Assembly (NCBI GenBank): GCA_005883655.1
Contig: VBDA01000060.1
Location: 1-9,695 of the forward strand
DNA length: 9,695 bases
Direction: 5' to 3'
Origin: Betaproteobacteria bacterium
GTDB taxonomy: Bacteria > Pseudomonadota > Gammaproteobacteria > Burkholderiales > Casimicrobiaceae
Shown: one piece after another, positions 7,330 to 9,695 of the stretch
Layout of the letters: every line of letters begins with the position of its first letter
How positions within the stretch are numbered: position 1 is the stretch's first letter
Position numbers and translations under genes: made by a program
Notes under the pieces: generated by a model
Database searches by the model: none
Told to the model about the DNA's origin: nothing
Seen by the model: only the letters and a program-made list of their open reading frames with translations

Positions 7330-7667
7330 TTGGTGGCCTCTTTGGCGTAGTTGATCGTGTACTTGGGAATCTCGATAACCAGCTTCTGCTCGCCGACCTT
7401 GGCCTGACACGAAAGGCGCGATAGCGGCGTCAGGCCCCACGCCCGGTCGAGAAGATCGTCCTCGTCCTCGGACGATGGCGCGAGCGAATTGAAGCCCTCG
7501 CGCACGATGACATGACAGGTCGTGCATGCACACGATTTTTCACATGCGTGTTCGATTTCAATGCCGCGGTCGAGCAGGCTGTCGCAGATCGAGACCCCGG
7601 TTTCGGCTTCGAAGGTCTTGCCTTCGGGGCACAGCTCGGCGTGCGGCAGGACCATGATTTCCGGCAT
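7326..7667 (-). CDS. fdx: Fdx, ISC-type [2Fe-2S] ferredoxin
   Basis: The protein has 113 residues, the normal length. It is the adrenodoxin-like ferredoxin of the isc operon, which supplies electrons for building Fe–S clusters on IscU. The cluster ligands are C42, C48 and C51 in HACEKSCACTTC, plus C87 in SRLSCQAKV; the extra conserved C46 is also present. REGFNSLAPSSEDEDDLLDRAWGL and the C-terminal VIEIPKYTINYA match the E. coli protein closely as I remember it. The start at 7667 lies 4 bases after the hscA stop with only a weak TGAAG upstream, so translation probably depends on ribosomes arriving from hscA. The TGA stop overlaps the iscX start by 4 bases. Confidence 0.97.
   Translation of the reverse strand: MPEIMVLPHAELCPEGKTFEAETGVSICDSLLDRGIEIEHACEKSCACTTCHVIVREGFNSLAPSSEDEDDLLDRAWGLTPLSRLSCQAKVGEQKLVIEIPKYTINYAKEATK
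7337..7342 (-). promoter_or_regulatory. Ribosome binding site of iscX
   Basis: AAGAGG on the minus strand lies 7 bases before the iscX ATG and within the last codons of fdx. It is the clearest Shine–Dalgarno sequence in the isc segment and fixes the iscX start, which would otherwise be uncertain because the frame is open far upstream. Confidence 0.7.
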
Positions 7668-7671
7668 GACT

Positions 7672-9523
7672 TCAGCGCAGCGTGTCGATGCTGCGACCCG
7701 TCAGCGCCTGCGCCACGCTTCGGTCCATGCGCCGGCCGGCGAAGTCTTCGCTTGCCCGATTGAGCGCCTCGGTCGCCTCGATGAGCGCCCGACGATCGGC
7801 GCCCTTCTCTTCGATCAACCGTCGCAGCCGCTTCATCGCATTGTCGAGCACGGCGCGCTCATCCTCGGCGAGCAGCTCGGCATCGACTGCCAGCGCGCTC
7901 TCGGTCGCGTCGATGATGCGTGCGGCATCGACGCGAGCTTCGAGAAGCGCACGTGTGGCCATGTCGGCAGCGGCGTTGGCATGCGATTCTTCCAGCATCA
8001 GCGCGATTTCGGCGTCCGACAGTCCATACGATGGCTTTACGGTGATTTCGGCCTCGACCCCCGTCGTCTCCTCGCGCGCGGTGACCGACAGCAGGCCGTC
8101 GGCATCTACCTTGAAAGACACCAGGATCCATGGGCGGGATCCCATGCAATTCAAACCGTGCCAGCGATCGGCAATCGTCGACCCGCTCCCGCTCCCCCTG
8201 GACAACGTGGATCGCCATCGCCGTCTGGCCGTCCTTGAACGTCGTGAACGCCTGCGCGCGAGCGATCGGAATGGTGGAGTTGCGCGAAATAATCTTCTCG
8301 GTGAGACCGCCCATCGTTTCCAGTCCCAGCGAGAGCGGAATCACGTCGAGCAGAAGCCAGTCTTCCCCCGGCGCCCGGTTTCCGGCAAGGACGTTGGCCT
8401 GGATCGCCGCGCCCAAGGCGACAACCTGATCGGGGTCGAGATTGTTGAGCGGAGGCTGGCCGAAAAATTCCGCGACCGCCTTTTGCACCTGCGGCATGCG
8501 CGTCGCGCCGCCGACCATGACCACGCCCTCGATGTCGGTCGTCGCAAGCTTCGCGTCGCGAAGCGCCTTTTTGATCGGCGCCAGCGTCTTGCCGACCAAG
8601 GTCTGAGTGATCGCCGTAAATGTTTCGGTGGTCAGCGTCGCGGTGATCGTTTCGCCGGAGGAAAGTGTGGCCAGCAGGGTCGACGAGCCATGGCTGGTCA
8701 GATTTTCTTTCGCTTCCCGCGCCTTCATCATCAGCAGCCGGGTATCGGCGGGCGACACCGGTCCGACGCGTTGGGTTTCCAATGCCCAGCAGTAGACGCG
8801 GTGATCGAAATCGTCGCCGCCCAGCGCGGTATCCCCCGCGGTGGCCAGCACCTCGAACACGCCGCGCGAGAGCTTCAAAATCGATAGATCGAACGTGCCG
8901 CCACCCAAATCGTAAACGGCGTAAATACCTTCGGACGCATTGTCGAGGCCGTAGGCGATCGCAGCAGCGGTTGGCTCGTTCAAAAGGCGGAGAACGTTCA
9001 GGCCGGCGAGCCGCGCCGCGTCGCGCGTGGCCTGCCGCTGCGCATCGTCGAAATACGCTGGCACGGTCACCACGGCGCCGGTGAGCTCGCCGCCGAGACT
9101 CTTCTCGGCGCGAATGCGCAACGTTTTCAATATCTCCGCGGAAATCTCGACCGGACTCTTGCGTCCCGCGCGAGTCTCGATCTGCACCATGCCCGGGACA
9201 TCGTTGTAGTGATACGGGAAACGTCGCACGTCCGACAGATCGGATAATGCGCGACCCATGAGCCGCTTGACCGACACAATCGTGTTCTGGGGATCGTGCG
9301 CCTGCGCGTCCTGTGCCGGGTATCCCACCGAGACTGCGTCGTCGCCATAGCGCACGACCGAAGGCAGCAGCGGCCGGCCATGCTCGTCGGGCAACACCAC
9401 TGGAATCCCGCTGCGGACCGTCGCCACCAACGAATTGGTGGTGCCGAGATCGATGCCGACCGCCCGCCGATGCTGATGCGGCGCCGGCGCCTCGCCTGGT
9501 TCGGCGATCTGAAGGAGCGCCAT
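7672..9523 (-). pseudogene. hscA: HscA, Hsp70-type Fe–S assembly chaperone, broken by a frameshift
   Basis: HscA releases clusters from the scaffold IscU in an ATP-driven cycle with HscB. The first part runs from ATG 9523: MALLQIAEPG, the ATPase signature GIDLGTTNS (23-31), VPAYFDDAQRQATRDAARLAGL, LLNEPTAAAIAYGLD, VYDLGGGTFDLSIL and VVMVGGATRMPQV, then the substrate-binding domain up to RFELHGIPPM, with Met465 at 8129-8131. The family sequence then jumps to another frame at 8127: ILVSFKVDADGLLSVTARE through VKPSYGLSD and the helical lid to a TGA at 7672-7674 (151 residues). The six residues expected between the two parts (PAGGAH in E. coli) are absent and one base is left over. The first frame reads on out of register for 89 codons to a stop at 7859-7861, predicting a 554-residue product with an intact ATPase domain but a truncated substrate domain and no lid. 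Restored length would be about 622, normal for HscA. It could be a real mutation or an assembly error. Confidence 0.88.
8124..8146. repeat. Overlapping palindromes at the hscA frameshift junction
   Basis: GGATCC occurs twice (8124-8129 and 8137-8142), 7 bases apart. Being self-complementary, the copies can act as a direct repeat or as a 6-bp hairpin stem. An alternative 6-bp stem forms between CATGGG (8129-8134) and CCCATG (8141-8146). The reading frame of hscA breaks at 8128, inside this structure. Such sequences favour slippage deletion in replication and also cause sequencing or assembly errors, so the structure explains the break without telling which it was. Confidence 0.6.
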
Positions 9524-9695
9524 CAGTCGTCTATCTCAGCGATGGCCGCTCCAATGTCGGCAGCGACCTTGGACAGAAACTTGAGCTTGCGTAAGCTCAC
9601 TCGTGCCTCTGCCGGCACGCTCGAAAGATCGAGCTGCTCGGCGAGCTCCCGCTCGAGCAGTGCGGCCGTACTCTCGACGCCCTTCCGCAGGGTCG
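9523..9695 (-). CDS. hscB: HscB, J-domain co-chaperone (partial, C-terminal end only)
   Basis: On the minus strand the frame enters at the right edge (first full codon at 9693) and gives 56 residues, including LLERELAEQLDLS, VSLRKLKFLSKVAADI and a final AAIAEIDD before the TGA at 9523-9525. The RKLKFLSK helix and the acidic tail are characteristic of the C-terminal three-helix bundle of HscB, which binds IscU; the J domain that stimulates HscA lies beyond the window. The stop overlaps the hscA ATG by one base (TGATG), so translation of the two is coupled. Identification rests on the short match plus the conserved order hscB-hscA-fdx-iscX. Confidence 0.9.
   Translation of the reverse strand, partial: TLRKGVESTAALLERELAEQLDLSSVPAEARVSLRKLKFLSKVAADIGAAIAEIDD

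Noticed and set aside
8120..8205. Programmed ribosomal frameshift in hscA
   Set aside because: No slippery heptamer is seen, HscA is not known for frameshifting, and six conserved codons are absent at the junction, which frameshifting would not explain.
7682..8887. 401-codon plus-strand frame opposite hscA, spanning the frameshift
   Set aside because: Low-complexity Ser/Arg-rich translation from the complement of a conserved Hsp70 gene; no motif or ribosome binding site supports it.
1..9695. A novel defence, mobile or biosynthetic system
   Set aside because: Every gene belongs to a known housekeeping family in a familiar order; no unexplained gap exceeds about 75 bases.

Overview
This GC-rich window reads as an ordinary housekeeping stretch of a proteobacterial chromosome, most likely a betaproteobacterium. 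The gene order hflC – DUF2065 – hisZ – purA – phosphoribosyltransferase – tRNA-Leu – rnr and the protein sequences fit Burkholderiales/Nitrosomonadales-type genomes as I remember them. I cannot name a genus from the sequence. I see no phage, transposon, CRISPR array, toxin–antitoxin pair or defence genes, and no sign of a new system. The most notable event is a broken hscA.

Layout, left to right. (1) Positions 2-3712, plus strand, form a tightly packed probable operon. It holds the C-terminal two thirds of hflC (membrane protease modulator), a two-helix DUF2065 membrane protein, hisZ (regulatory subunit of ATP phosphoribosyltransferase), purA (adenylosuccinate synthetase) and a purine-type phosphoribosyltransferase. 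Gaps are at most 38 bases, and hisZ overlaps the gene before it by 8. (2) Positions 3713-3909 hold a perfect 9-bp hairpin, then a minus-strand tRNA-Leu with anticodon CAG and an encoded CCA end. Its near-consensus promoter (TTGACA, 17 bases, TAAAAT) runs into the first codons of the divergent rnr. (3) Positions 3910-7079, plus strand, hold rnr (RNase R, TTG start) and serB (phosphoserine phosphatase), probably co-transcribed. (4) Positions 7126-9695, minus strand, hold the distal half of an isc iron–sulfur assembly operon, transcribed hscB (partial) – hscA – fdx – iscX and converging on serB.

How the genes relate. HisZ (with HisG, not in the window) and the phosphoribosyltransferase both draw on PRPP. 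Histidine synthesis releases the purine intermediate AICAR, and PurA takes IMP towards AMP, so the block joins histidine and purine metabolism. In the isc block, the co-chaperone HscB delivers the scaffold IscU to the Hsp70 HscA, Fdx supplies electrons and IscX is the small accessory protein.

The main anomaly is that hscA cannot be read in one frame. The two halves meet near position 8128, where about six conserved codons are missing and the frame changes. This looks like a small deletion of about 17 bases, or a local assembly fault, next to overlapping palindromes. Everything else appears intact. HisZ ends about 60 residues earlier than I expect for this group.
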